From Vibrio azureus (GTDB taxonomy: Bacteria > Pseudomonadota > Gammaproteobacteria > Enterobacterales > Vibrionaceae), in NCBI RefSeq assembly GCF_002849855.1, contig NZ_CP018617.1:1488001-1552000 (forward strand): a DNA stretch of 64,000 bases, written 5' to 3'. Positions 1 through 7,838 of this stretch are shown piece after piece. The notes below the pieces were generated by a model. That model saw only the letters and a list, made by a program, of their open reading frames with translations, had not been told where the DNA came from and ran no database searches. Both the position numbers and the translations under genes were made by a program. Position 1 is the stretch's first letter; each line of letters starts with the position of its first letter.

Positions 1-200
1 TGCTCACTGCTAGCAGGCTTATCAAACACAAATGTTCCGTGTGAAGCGGTGACATCAAATGTCAGCCAATCACCGCCCTCCTTAGACACGGTAAAGTGGG
101 AAGGTAATACCCAGCGAGGGTGAGCATGAACGCCTATTGCTACAAAAGAGTTCAAAGCGATAAAACTTACCAACGCGATTGCTTTCATGCGTTTTGTCAT
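1..200 (-). CDS. DUF4198-like periplasmic protein (partial, C-terminus outside window)
   Basis: Only about 66 N-terminal residues are visible, starting at ATG 200 (an in-frame ATG at 188 is also possible). A signal peptide (MKAIALVSFIALNS..., ending near VHA) is followed by AHPRWVLPSHF, then a segment with WLTFDVTASHG. This 'AHxRWxLPS' start and the following beta-strand pattern are typical of DUF4198 proteins, periplasmic Ig-like proteins linked to metal or siderophore uptake. It lies 13 bp downstream of the DUF2271 gene on the same strand, so it is probably the third gene of a PepSY-DUF2271-DUF4198 operon. Function is unknown. The family call rests on a short stretch. Confidence 0.7.
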   Translation of the reverse strand, partial: MTKRMKAIALVSFIALNSFVAIGVHAHPRWVLPSHFTVSKEGGDWLTFDVTASHGTFVFDKPASSE

Positions 201-213
201 GATGTTTGTTTCT

Positions 214-801
214 CTATTTAACTTGATAATTTAAGGTAATCTGACCGGTTTCTTCGGTCGGTTTGATTTGATAAGAGACTTCGTTATCGGCAAGCTGCAT
301 CTTTTGACGCAGGTAATTTCGTCCACCATGCTCCCGAACCACTTCAACGTGAAAAGTATATTCACCTTGTTCTAACGGTTGCCCAGCGTCATCTTTACCA
401 TCCCAAATGAATCGGTACTGGCCAGCAGGGCGCGTAGCCGAGGTGACCGCATCCACCAATTCACGATCATATCGCCCCACTTTGCGCCACCAGCTTCGTA
501 AGTCTTTCAGCCACTCATCTTTACCCACCCATAATTGAATGGTTTTAACTGGTTTGCGATCGGCATCTTCTATCCATACTGCGACATAAGGGCGAGCATA
601 GGTCGTGGTATTGATGGTTGGCAATTGGAACTCGACATCGACCCTGGCCTGCTCAGGCAATGGTAAAGCAAAAGCCCTCGCAGAGGTCAATGACGCCAAT
701 AACAACATGCCTTGCCAATAACCTTTAAATGCAAACCGCAATTCATGTCGAGAGTTAATTTTTATAATACGTCGGTAAAAAGGACGAAATCTAAGTAACA
801 T
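214..801 (-). CDS. DUF2271 domain periplasmic protein
   Basis: About 195 residues from ATG 801. The frame stays open upstream to a TTG at 837, but that start would overlap the upstream gene and lacks a good ribosome site. The N-terminus is basic, then a hydrophobic segment ending in ARAFA suggests export. The remainder has the features of DUF2271: a beta-rich domain with VAVWIEDADRKPVKTIQLW near the front, RPAGQYRFIWDGKDDAGQPL in the middle and a GEYTFHVEVVREHGGR segment, resembling a FlgD-type Ig fold. In other genomes these genes accompany PepSY and DUF4198 genes near iron or haem receptors. The exact biochemical role is not known. It sits between those two partners here, in the same direction. 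Confidence 0.8.
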   Translation of the reverse strand: MLLRFRPFYRRIIKINSRHELRFAFKGYWQGMLLLASLTSARAFALPLPEQARVDVEFQLPTINTTTYARPYVAVWIEDADRKPVKTIQLWVGKDEWLKDLRSWWRKVGRYDRELVDAVTSATRPAGQYRFIWDGKDDAGQPLEQGEYTFHVEVVREHGGRNYLRQKMQLADNEVSYQIKPTEETGQITLNYQVK

Positions 802-823
802 AATACATTCTCTACACGCGCCA

Positions 824-1453
824 CTAAGGCACGGCAAAAAGATAAATAATCAACGTGAGTAAGGTACCCAACCCCGTCCACTGTATCGAAGTGATCAAAG
901 TTTTTCTTTTAGGTAGAAGCAAACACACACCAGACAAAACAAACAACACCATCAGCATGGCAGAGATATCGATAAACCCTTTCCAAACACCACCACTGTT
1001 ACGGCCTTTGTGTAGATCATTCAGTAATGCAACCCAACCATAATCAGTAGTCTCAACTTCTGTTTTGCCTGACAACAGGTCAACAAAAGCCGTTGCGTTA
1101 TAACCAGGCCCTTTAAAGTCCAGAGATATCTCACCCATGAGCAACTGGCCGTTTTCCACTTCGGTATAAATGTCCATTTCTGATGGTGTACCACGTAGTT
1201 CAAACTGCGAGTTCATTAAAGCCAACAACCTAGACTGCTCGATCTTAACTCGGTGATCGGCACCTAACAGAAGATCGGTTGAAATAGTAAAAGTGTGTTG
1301 CTGACGAACTGGTTCTCGGAGTTCAAACCAATCTGGATGATTTAAAGTGATTCCAGTTAATGCAAAAAATAGTGTGACTACTAAAAGCGCCATCGATATG
1401 TATATATGCAGACGACGAGCCCAAATTTGTACCGCTTTGCTCTTTAACCACAT
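824..1453 (-). CDS. PepSY-associated transmembrane protein
   Basis: About 209 residues. A membrane helix near residues 20-42 (HIYISMALLVVTLFFALTGI) is followed by a periplasmic PepSY-like region, then two C-terminal helices (ISAMLMVLFVLSGVCLLLP and the last 20 residues). WVALLNDLHKGRNSGG is the usual conserved loop of PepSY-associated TM proteins. I chose ATG 1453, because the frame upstream (ATGs at 1501 and 1513) encodes an unlikely peptide and overlaps a Fur-box-like palindrome. The ribosome site is weak. First gene of the PepSY-DUF2271-DUF4198 run, probably iron-repressed. Family members are thought to take part in iron or haem handling at the inner membrane, but the role is not established. 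Confidence 0.8.
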   Translation of the reverse strand: MWLKSKAVQIWARRLHIYISMALLVVTLFFALTGITLNHPDWFELREPVRQQHTFTISTDLLLGADHRVKIEQSRLLALMNSQFELRGTPSEMDIYTEVENGQLLMGEISLDFKGPGYNATAFVDLLSGKTEVETTDYGWVALLNDLHKGRNSGGVWKGFIDISAMLMVLFVLSGVCLLLPKRKTLITSIQWTGLGTLLTLIIYLFAVP

Positions 1454-1487
1454 AAAAAAGTCATTAAGAATTATTGTCGGCACAATG

Positions 1488-1508
1488 TAGATGATAATCA
1501 TTCTTATT
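1488..1508. promoter_or_regulatory. Fur box candidate upstream of PepSY operon
   Basis: The palindrome ATGATAATCAT (1491-1501) is identical to the 11-bp centre of the Fur consensus, and the right flank TCTTATT is similar to that of the box in front of the siderophore receptor at 12228-12247. It lies about 35-60 bp upstream of the chosen PepSY start, a suitable place for iron-dependent repression. Confidence 0.6.
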
Positions 1509-1584
1509 GGCATTTAATTTACATTATTTACATTGATATTGTCCGTTCAGTAAATAGCGAGAAATAAGTGCGATAAAAATTAAG

Positions 1585-1655
1585 GAAGAACAGGAAGAAG
1601 AAGTTAGAAGAAGTTAGAAGAGAAGAGAGAAGAGAGAAGAGAGAAGAGAAAATAT
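1585..1655. repeat. Purine-rich tandem repeat (GAAGAA/AGAGAAG)
   Basis: About 70 bp of almost pure A/G on the plus strand: GAAGAAGTTA units followed by several AGAGAGAAG units. It lies between the start of the PepSY gene and the end of the MFS gene. The 63-residue frame across it is low complexity (Phe/Leu/Ser runs) and is not taken as a gene. Apart from this tract and the adjacent palindrome, the 1454-1808 gap holds only the Fur-box region. Confidence 0.75.
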
Positions 1656-1696
1656 AAGTCCCCCCTCCAAAGTGGTCTAAAGGTAATGAGATATAA

Positions 1697-1760
1697 AAAT
1701 ATCGCCAATATATACCCAAGTAACTTCAAGATGCTTGGGTATAGATATATTGGCGATATT
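1697..1760. repeat. Long palindrome containing the dispersed TATACCCAAG repeat
   Basis: The left arm runs from AATATCGCCAATATAT into ACCCAAG. The right arm CTTGGGTATAGATATATTGGCGATATT is its inverse complement except for four extra bases. The loop is TAACTTCAAGATG. It is a short copy of the window's palindromic repeat family inside a larger dyad. A further diverged half copy (ACTCAAG...TACTTAGG) follows at about 1775-1800, just before the MFS stop codon. It could act as a transcription end for the minus-strand MFS gene. Confidence 0.8.
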
Positions 1761-1808
1761 AACTGTTGAACAAACTCAAGTGCTCTCTAGATACTTAGGC
1801 ATCTGTAT

Positions 1809-2960
1809 TTAAAACTCATTTTTGTGTTTAAAAGAGTGTAAAAGCACAAGGACAATACATACAGCAGCACTACCAATCAAAGTCATTGCCAGATTACCTA
1901 TTTCAGCAGCCTTATGAAGACCAAAACCAATAATCAGGTAATAGAAGAGGCCTAATAAAGCACCTGCGCTGCCTAAATGGTCACGATACTCAACTAATGC
2001 TCCACTTAATAGGTTAGGTAATGCAAGCCCAAATGATAGTGAAACTAGAACCACTGGTACAAAAAACCAAACTGAGTCCTGCATCATCCATACACAAAGG
2101 CCACCCATTAAAAGTAGTACTGATGCGAAGGTAACAATTTTATCATGGCTTAAATGAGCACGGATTAGTCGCATATTAATAACCGAGCCCAGCACAGAAC
2201 CAGCCGCTAACACAAAACCTGTATTACCAAAAAAGCTGACACTTGCTCCCAATTTCTCAAACATAAAAGGTGCAATACTGTAGTATGAGAAGAGAGCAAT
2301 ATTGAATAAGCCAACCATCAACGTCACGTACCAAATATGGCTATCTGTTAACATTTTTAAAGCCACAGAAATTAAACTGTCACGCCTACTGTTCTCTGCC
2401 TTAGTTTCCGGAAGTTTAACTATTGACCAAATAAGTAAGGCTGCCACAAAGACCACCATTGCTACGAATACTAATTTATAACCGCCAAAAGAAGTTAACC
2501 AGCTACCAACTAACATACCAACAACAGGACTAATACCAATTGATGTCCCGACAATTGAAAATACATGACTTAATTCTTTACCATGGTAACCGTCACGGAT
2601 GATCGTTTGTGTACAAACAGATCCAACTGCAGCACCAAAAGCACAACAACCAAAGCCCGTTAGTAAGAGATCAAAGTTTGGAGCAAGCATGGTAAATATT
2701 GCCGCTGCAATAAAAACGACTAAGCCAGCCAAAGTTGAAACTCTTCTTCCTATCACATCACACATTCTGCCCCAGAAAACGACACCAAAAGCAAAAGCGA
2801 TAAAGAAAATGGACATTGCTTGAGATGCTTCATTCGAAGTTACTCCGAACGTATTTTTTACTGAAGTGAGCGCAGGGCTATACATTGTTTCGATGATCTG
2901 CGGAAACATCAAAAGTACCACAGCCAAAGGGATCGATATTTTCTCTATAATTTTATTCAT
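1809..2960 (-). CDS. MFS multidrug exporter, Bcr/CflA type
   Basis: 383 residues with about twelve hydrophobic helices. The segment between helices 2 and 3 (VFWGRMCDVIGRRVSTLAG) is the MFS motif A typical of drug:H+ antiporters. The Bcr/CflA group is suggested by the N-terminal MYSPALTSVKNTFGV region, where Bcr-like proteins have 'YLPALP', and by the TQTIIRDGYHGKE loop after helix 4. It should export a small molecule from the cytoplasm using the proton gradient. The substrate cannot be read from the sequence. It is transcribed away from the AraC regulator at 3147, with 186 bp between the two starts, so that regulator probably controls it. ATG 2960 has a GAGAA site about 10 bp upstream. Confidence 0.88.
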   Translation of the reverse strand: MNKIIEKISIPLAVVLLMFPQIIETMYSPALTSVKNTFGVTSNEASQAMSIFFIAFAFGVVFWGRMCDVIGRRVSTLAGLVVFIAAAIFTMLAPNFDLLLTGFGCCAFGAAVGSVCTQTIIRDGYHGKELSHVFSIVGTSIGISPVVGMLVGSWLTSFGGYKLVFVAMVVFVAALLIWSIVKLPETKAENSRRDSLISVALKMLTDSHIWYVTLMVGLFNIALFSYYSIAPFMFEKLGASVSFFGNTGFVLAAGSVLGSVINMRLIRAHLSHDKIVTFASVLLLMGGLCVWMMQDSVWFFVPVVLVSLSFGLALPNLLSGALVEYRDHLGSAGALLGLFYYLIIGFGLHKAAEIGNLAMTLIGSAAVCIVLVLLHSFKHKNEF

Positions 2961-3146
2961 TTTCGGATTCTCAAATATACCTCAATTTTTCATTGTTGAT
3001 TCACAACACAACAAAAACCAAGCTAGCTAAGTAACCTCGTGTACGCAGTAGCTCAATCGATGTAAGGAGTATACAGCCACTATTGATTGGGCTTATAATA
3101 GGAAAAAGACTTTAAATACCATAATTCGGACAAGGAGAGGTGTACG

Positions 3147-3929
3147 ATGGCTTTCATTAAGCAAAATGAAGTCTTTAATGAAAATGATTACGACAGCTTA
3201 GTCGTGGGCATAGCCTCTGAGATCTCACAGCATGATTCTGGCCTACACAAACACAAAAAAGATCAATTAATTTCCTCAAAATCTGGCTGCATGACAATCA
3301 CATTAGATAATATCAAATATGTGTTGCCTCCAATGAGGGCAGCTTGGGTACCTAGTGGCATTGAACATAATGCCCAATCAACGAACATGACTCACTATCG
3401 TTCCATGTACTTTCATTCTTCACTTGAACCTCAATTACCTCGTCAAATTAAGATTTTTGATGTCACGCCATTAATGCAGGTCCTGATAGAAAGGATGTCA
3501 TTCTGGCCTTTTAACAAGCCTGATGAAGAACAAATCAATACCGTCAATTTATTTATAGAAGAATTGAATGCTTCAGAAGAAGTGTACTTAAAGCTACCTT
3601 TACCAAAAGACCCTCGCTTAAATAAATGGCTATCCAAAATAGATACCGCGGATTTTCTTGTTCCTTCTTTGGCTAAGCTAAGCCAGAAAGTAGGCGCGAG
3701 CGAGAAAACCATTACTCGAATTTTTAACAGAGAAACGGGAATGCCATATCAAAGTTGGCGACAACAGTGGCGCTTACTTGGTGCTATTGAGCTCTTGTCA
3801 AACGGTATGAGAATTACGGATGTAGCTGATAGGTTGGAATTTTCGAGTGATAGTGCTTTCATTGCATTCTTTCGGCAAAAAACAGGGCAAACGCCAATGA
3901 ACTTTATGAGCAATAAGCCCAGTGATTAA
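3147..3929 (+). CDS. AraC-family transcriptional regulator
   Basis: 260 residues. The N-terminal part (about 15-110) is a cupin-like sensing domain: HDSGLHKHKKDQLISSKSG and PPMRAAWVPSGIEHN are the usual strand pattern of AraC regulators that bind small ligands. The C-terminal part (about 170-255) has two helix-turn-helix units, the second being ITDVADRLEFSSDSAFIAFF followed by KTGQTPMNF. The start is well supported by AAGGAGAGG upstream. It is divergent from the Bcr/CflA-like exporter at 1809-2960. The likely role is ligand-responsive control of that exporter, which is inference from arrangement. A pair of dispersed palindromic repeats follows the stop codon. Confidence 0.9.
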   Translation: MAFIKQNEVFNENDYDSLVVGIASEISQHDSGLHKHKKDQLISSKSGCMTITLDNIKYVLPPMRAAWVPSGIEHNAQSTNMTHYRSMYFHSSLEPQLPRQIKIFDVTPLMQVLIERMSFWPFNKPDEEQINTVNLFIEELNASEEVYLKLPLPKDPRLNKWLSKIDTADFLVPSLAKLSQKVGASEKTITRIFNRETGMPYQSWRQQWRLLGAIELLSNGMRITDVADRLEFSSDSAFIAFFRQKTGQTPMNFMSNKPSD

Positions 3930-3938
3930 TATTGTGCT

Positions 3939-4001
3939 TATACCTAAGTACCTCGAGATCACTTGGGTATCAGTGACCTCAAGATACTTAGGTATACCCA
4001 A
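3939..4001. repeat. Dispersed palindromic repeat, double copy
   Basis: Two back-to-back copies of the intergenic repeat: TATACCTAAGTACCTCGAGATCACTTGGGTA, then AGTGACCTCAAGATACTTAGGTATACCC. Each can fold as a hairpin. It lies between the convergent AraC and patatin genes, where it could end transcription from both sides. Confidence 0.8.
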
Positions 4002-4018
4002 ATTACCTTATGCGCATA

Positions 4019-4861
4019 TCATTGAATCACACCCATTAGGTGCTCCCGCCCTGCTTTAAGCCCCATTCTATATCCCTCAATTAGAACGGATTGCTTCATC
4101 GACAGACGGTGAACTCTAAATGTTTCTGGAGGGGCAATAACGTTTATGACGGTATTTGGGGGTGGGTTTCGGATGAAATTAAGGGATGCATTATAATTCT
4201 CCGATCTGTGAATAATAGCCTCAGCCATTTCGGGATACTCCAGAAAGCATTGTTTAACTAACCAAGGCATTTTCACTCTTTTCTTCTCATAACTCAGAGG
4301 ATGAGAGAGGACCACTGTGATATCACATGCACCGCGACGGTATGCTTCTCGCACTGGAATAGAATCAGCAATACCTCCATCTGAATGGCAACTACCGGTA
4401 AAAAATGGAAGATGCTTATATGCAATAGGTAAAGCTGTCGTGGCCTCAATCACCCTCTCAAAGTTATTGCGATCAATGCGGTAATATTCCGCCAGTCCTG
4501 TATTGGCATTTGTCGTTACCGCAACAAAAGGAATATCATTAAACAATTGATTTCTATTGAGGGTATAAGTTCGATTAGACTCTTCAAATAACCATTTAAC
4601 ATCAATTAAATCGCCTCCTTGTAAGAAGCGATTTACATCGAAAAAGCGCTTACTTGTAGCAAGCTTTGTAATAATATTAATACTTCGATGAGGATAGTCC
4701 GTGAGATAACCAATTAAATTAGAAGCGCCTGCTGAGACACCGATTGCAAGATCAAAAGGTTTATAACTTTTCTCTAGAAAGGCATCCAAAACCCCACTGG
4801 CGAAAACGCCACGCATTGCGCCGCCTTCAACAACAATTGCTTTTTTCATATTCTTTCTCAT
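4019..4861 (-). CDS. Patatin-like phospholipase family protein (YjjU-like)
   Basis: 280 residues with all patatin signatures: a glycine-rich oxyanion loop VEGGAMRGV (11-19), the nucleophile elbow GVSAG with Ser43 (41-45), and the catalytic Asp161 in SDGGIADSIPV. These proteins are Ser-Asp dyad acyl hydrolases acting on lipids. The length and the start at 'KKAIVVEGG' fit the single-domain bacterial YjjU group rather than the ExoU toxin type. No signal peptide is seen, so it is probably cytoplasmic. The start may be ATG 4861, with GGAGG 17 bp upstream, or ATG 4849. Flanked on both sides by copies of the palindromic repeat, so it probably forms its own transcription unit. The substrate is unknown. 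Confidence 0.9.
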   Translation of the reverse strand: MRKNMKKAIVVEGGAMRGVFASGVLDAFLEKSYKPFDLAIGVSAGASNLIGYLTDYPHRSINIITKLATSKRFFDVNRFLQGGDLIDVKWLFEESNRTYTLNRNQLFNDIPFVAVTTNANTGLAEYYRIDRNNFERVIEATTALPIAYKHLPFFTGSCHSDGGIADSIPVREAYRRGACDITVVLSHPLSYEKKRVKMPWLVKQCFLEYPEMAEAIIHRSENYNASLNFIRNPPPNTVINVIAPPETFRVHRLSMKQSVLIEGYRMGLKAGREHLMGVIQ

Positions 4862-4908
4862 TAAATAAGCTTCTATCCTCCAGTAGCATCAAGGTGGTTG
4901 ATTAAGAG

Positions 4909-4963
4909 CACCTTGATACTGTGCCCAGGTAATCTCAAAGTGCTTGAGGTTACTTGGGGATAC
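4909..4963. repeat. Dispersed palindromic repeat
   Basis: CCCAGGTAATCTCAA and TTGAGGTTACTTGGGG form a hairpin of about 15 bp around a short loop (4923-4959), with a CACCTTGATACTG half copy in front. It sits upstream of the patatin gene, in the gap before the TPR gene. Confidence 0.75.
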
Positions 4964-5102
4964 TGGGTTATATTTAAATCGAAAACAGTCTATCGACTTT
5001 TAACCTGTCATATTACTGACATTAGGACTAATAATATAAAAATAAGAACAGTGCTTATTGATGGCAGCAAGCAATTATACAGTATTTACATATACCCTTG
5101 AC

Positions 5103-6266
5103 TTACGGCCTTTGTGCTTGCCTCAGTTGAGAAAGATATTTCACCCAGCTTTGTGCTTGCGTGGATGGTGCCATTTCATTTGAACGTTTTGCATAAGCCA
5201 ATGCGTCATCAAATTTCTGTAACTTAAAGTAAGCACGAGTTTTCATCAAAGCGACATCAGCTTTACGCCCCGATACTTTATCTAATGCAGCAAGCGCACT
5301 TTGATATTGGCCTTCTTGAACTAATAATTGCGCAAGATGCCAATTATACTGACGATCCAACTTTGCTGCTAAGCGCCAGCTTGCGATAGATTTCTGCCAT
5401 TCCTTAGCCATTTGCCAGTAAGTAGCTTGCTGCGCTTTTAGTTTGCGGTCAGAGTCGATACCCGCAATCTCACCCAGTTCTTTTGCAGCTCGTTCTGGAA
5501 TACCACGCTTGGCATATAATTGAGCCAGTAGTTTATGATCACTGTTATCAAAAGGGACCCCTTTCAACTTGGCCAGAGCCATAGTATCCAGTGCCTTACT
5601 ACTATCATTCACATGCAGATATAAAGCAACGAGTTGACGCCACCACTCAGTGCGACTTGGTTGCAGATCGATCAAACGCTTGATCGTTCCAATCGCGGGT
5701 CGCCACTTTTTCAGTTCAAGCTGCGCCGATAATGTCATCGATAAAGGCGCTTGAGTGTCAGGAAGGTGGAAGCGATCATAGCTAGCCATCGCTGATAACA
5801 CCTTTTTCCACTCTTTCAATTGGTAATGAGATTGGGCAATACGCAGCCAAACTTGGTCGACTTTTTGTTTTTTTGGCGTCGCTTTAGTCAAATGATAATA
5901 ATGTGGTAACGCCTGCTTAAACTGCTGGGCGTTGAGTAAGAGATCAGCCAACATTTTTTGCGTTTGCCATGCCTGCTCGTCTTTTAATTGCCCACTTTTC
6001 ACCGCTAGGGTTAATTGCTTAATCGCAGGTTGTACTTGCCCATTTTGCCAATAAAAGATACCGAGCATCCTAGCAACAAAAGCACGTTCATACCCCCGAG
6101 ACGGATCCAGTGCTTTAAGTATGGCAATCGCTTGGCTAAATTGCTCTTTTTCAGCCAACTGATGAGCCTTTTGCACACGACCAGCCGTATATTGGCTTAA
6201 TTCATTCGCACTAGAGCTCAAAGCTGCCAAACTAAGTGCAACCCCCAGCAAAAATAACTTCATCAT
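5103..6266 (-). CDS. TPR-repeat protein of the TonB2-type cluster
   Basis: 387 residues. An N-terminal signal peptide (MMKLFLLGVALSLAALSSSA) precedes a run of degenerate tetratricopeptide repeats covering most of the protein, for example ARMLGIFYWQNGQVQPAIKQL, then PHYYHLTKATPKK and LAQLYAKRGIPERAAKEL. It should be a periplasmic scaffold for protein-protein contact. Its start overlaps the end of tonB by 4 bp. A TPR gene at this position is a regular member of Vibrio TonB2 clusters, where it is thought to assist the TonB complex. Its molecular partner is not known to me. Confidence 0.85.
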   Translation of the reverse strand: MMKLFLLGVALSLAALSSSANELSQYTAGRVQKAHQLAEKEQFSQAIAILKALDPSRGYERAFVARMLGIFYWQNGQVQPAIKQLTLAVKSGQLKDEQAWQTQKMLADLLLNAQQFKQALPHYYHLTKATPKKQKVDQVWLRIAQSHYQLKEWKKVLSAMASYDRFHLPDTQAPLSMTLSAQLELKKWRPAIGTIKRLIDLQPSRTEWWRQLVALYLHVNDSSKALDTMALAKLKGVPFDNSDHKLLAQLYAKRGIPERAAKELGEIAGIDSDRKLKAQQATYWQMAKEWQKSIASWRLAAKLDRQYNWHLAQLLVQEGQYQSALAALDKVSGRKADVALMKTRAYFKLQKFDDALAYAKRSNEMAPSTQAQSWVKYLSQLRQAQRP

Positions 6267-6883
6267 TTATCTAACTTAAACTCCAATCTCACGGTTTGGC
6301 CTTGCTGTTCAATAGAATGGCCATTTTCAACTTTCGGCTGATATTTCCACTTTTTTAACGCACGAATTGCATCTTTCTCAAACCAGCGTTTAGGCTGAGC
6401 TTCTATGACTTCAATATCTACAGGGCGACCTGATGCATCGATAGTAAAACGCATCACGACGTAGCCTTCTATTTTACGTTTCAACGCTTTTGATGGATAA
6501 CGAGGTTCAACACGGTAAAGTGGCATAGCCTGCTGGGTACCCATCATCCCTGATAAATTTGGGGCTTGAATGGCGATACCATCCATAGACGTATTCAGAC
6601 CCAAAGCTGCAATAGGTGACATCTGTTGCATCGCTTGCTTCGGTACTTCTGCTTGCGACAATGCCATTGGCTCCGGAATCGATGGTGGTTTGGGTTGTTC
6701 AGGCACAGAGCGCTGTCTTCGTTGTATATCTGAGTCATTTTCGAGCATGACCATATCAAAGCGAACCGCCTCCGAGGCTGGTTGGACATCTTGTTTGCCT
6801 CTATCAACCATCCATGCCATCAAACTAAATAAGCTGAGTGTAATGATGCATGAAAGTGGCAATGCCATCATCAACAAGCGCAT
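6263..6883 (-). CDS. tonB2: TonB energy-transducing protein (TonB2 type)
   Basis: 206 residues, short for TonB (E. coli TonB is 239) and typical of Vibrio TonB2. One N-terminal membrane anchor (MALPLSCIITLSLFSLMAWMV) is followed by a short proline-containing linker (EQPKPPSIPEP) and a C-terminal TonB domain of about 75 residues with RYPSKALKRKIEGYVVMRF and FEKDAIRALKKWKYQP, the last being the conserved TonB C-terminal helix and strand. It carries proton-motive energy from ExbB/ExbD to outer membrane receptors such as the siderophore receptor at 10084. The gene abuts exbD and overlaps the TPR gene, so translation is probably coupled. Confidence 0.92.
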   Translation of the reverse strand: MRLLMMALPLSCIITLSLFSLMAWMVDRGKQDVQPASEAVRFDMVMLENDSDIQRRQRSVPEQPKPPSIPEPMALSQAEVPKQAMQQMSPIAALGLNTSMDGIAIQAPNLSGMMGTQQAMPLYRVEPRYPSKALKRKIEGYVVMRFTIDASGRPVDIEVIEAQPKRWFEKDAIRALKKWKYQPKVENGHSIEQQGQTVRLEFKLDK

Positions 6884-7287
6884 TAGTGTTTCTCCGCAGC
6901 TAAGGCGATATTTTTCACTCCAGCACCTTTCGCTGCATCCATCACTTTGACAACTGTACCGTTATACGCATGCTCATCCGCTTGAATCACCAATGCCGCC
7001 TCCGGTTGCTCCAATAGTAAATGCTCTATCGTCGCTTCAACACGTTCAATATCAACCATACGTTTATCGATATACACATCATTCGCAGCCGTAATTGCGA
7101 TAAAAATACCTGCCTCTTTTTGACTGATAACATTTGACGCTTGCGGGCGATTCACTTCGACACCCGATTCACGAACAAAAGAGCTGGTCACAATAAAGAA
7201 GATCAACATGATGAATACAATATCAAGCATCGAGGTTAAATCTATCTGAGCTTCATCTTGTTGAATGGGTCGGCGTCCGAGTCTCAC
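6883..7287 (-). CDS. exbD2: ExbD/TolR biopolymer transport protein
   Basis: 134 residues with a single N-terminal membrane helix containing the essential aspartate (Asp22 in SMLDIVFIMLIFFIVTS), equivalent to Asp25 of E. coli ExbD, and a periplasmic C-terminal domain (ALVIQADEHAYNGTVVKVMD). Together with ExbB it forms the proton channel that powers TonB. The start overlaps the exbB stop by 4 bp, and the stop overlaps the tonB start by 1 bp, so the three genes are translationally coupled. Confidence 0.93.
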   Translation of the reverse strand: MRLGRRPIQQDEAQIDLTSMLDIVFIMLIFFIVTSSFVRESGVEVNRPQASNVISQKEAGIFIAITAANDVYIDKRMVDIERVEATIEHLLLEQPEAALVIQADEHAYNGTVVKVMDAAKGAGVKNIALAAEKH

Positions 7288-7838
7288 TTTTGACTCCTTA
7301 ATGATTGTTCTAGTTGGATTATTTTTCTTTCACATGACTTACTCAAGCGAGCATGTACAAACATTCCCGCCAAGGCGGCGACCATACCTGCCATAGTAGG
7401 TAACGTCGCAAGAGAGATACCTGAAGCCATCAGTTTAGGGTTGCTGCTCCCTTGGGTTGCCATCATGTCAAACACACTGATCATCCCTGTTACCGTGCCA
7501 AGTAGACCGAGCATGGGGCAAATAGCGACTAAGACTTTCATGGTTGATAAGTGCTGGTATAGATCACCTTTAGCCTTCGAGATCCATCCTTCTCTAATCT
7601 GGTGTGCATACCATGACTGCTGTTCCAACCTAGAGCCCCATCGTTGTATCAGGTGTGCTTTTACCCTCGGAAACACAGTATGGAGGTAAAGCAGTCGATC
7701 GATAGCCAGCAGCCAATATAGAGCAACGACAGCGGCTAACCACCATAAAATGGGACCTCCTTGATGCATAAAACTCATCAATGTCGAACCCCAATCTTTC
7801 ACGATTACCTCCTCCACGCTGGATACGCTCAGTGCCAT
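7284..7838 (-). CDS. exbB2: ExbB proton-channel protein (MotA/TolQ/ExbB family)
   Basis: 184 residues, the short form found in TonB2 systems. An N-terminal helix (GPILWWLAAVVALYWLLAI) is followed by a cytoplasmic loop and the two conserved channel helices: CPMLGLLGTVTGMISVFDMM and the SLATLPTMAGMVAALAGMF region. The GLLGTVTGM motif is the family signature. It pairs with ExbD. Its start overlaps the upstream ttpC-like gene end by 1 bp. Confidence 0.93.
   Translation of the reverse strand: MALSVSSVEEVIVKDWGSTLMSFMHQGGPILWWLAAVVALYWLLAIDRLLYLHTVFPRVKAHLIQRWGSRLEQQSWYAHQIREGWISKAKGDLYQHLSTMKVLVAICPMLGLLGTVTGMISVFDMMATQGSSNPKLMASGISLATLPTMAGMVAALAGMFVHARLSKSCERKIIQLEQSLRSQK

Noticed and set aside
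1528-1719. 63-residue minus-strand frame in the purine tract
   Set aside because: Phe/Leu/Ser runs come from the AG repeat read on the other strand. There is no ribosome site or family.
4019-4861. ExoU-type toxin phospholipase
   Set aside because: The patatin motifs are present but the protein is short, single-domain and starts like housekeeping YjjU proteins. It has no secretion or membrane-targeting region and no chaperone gene.
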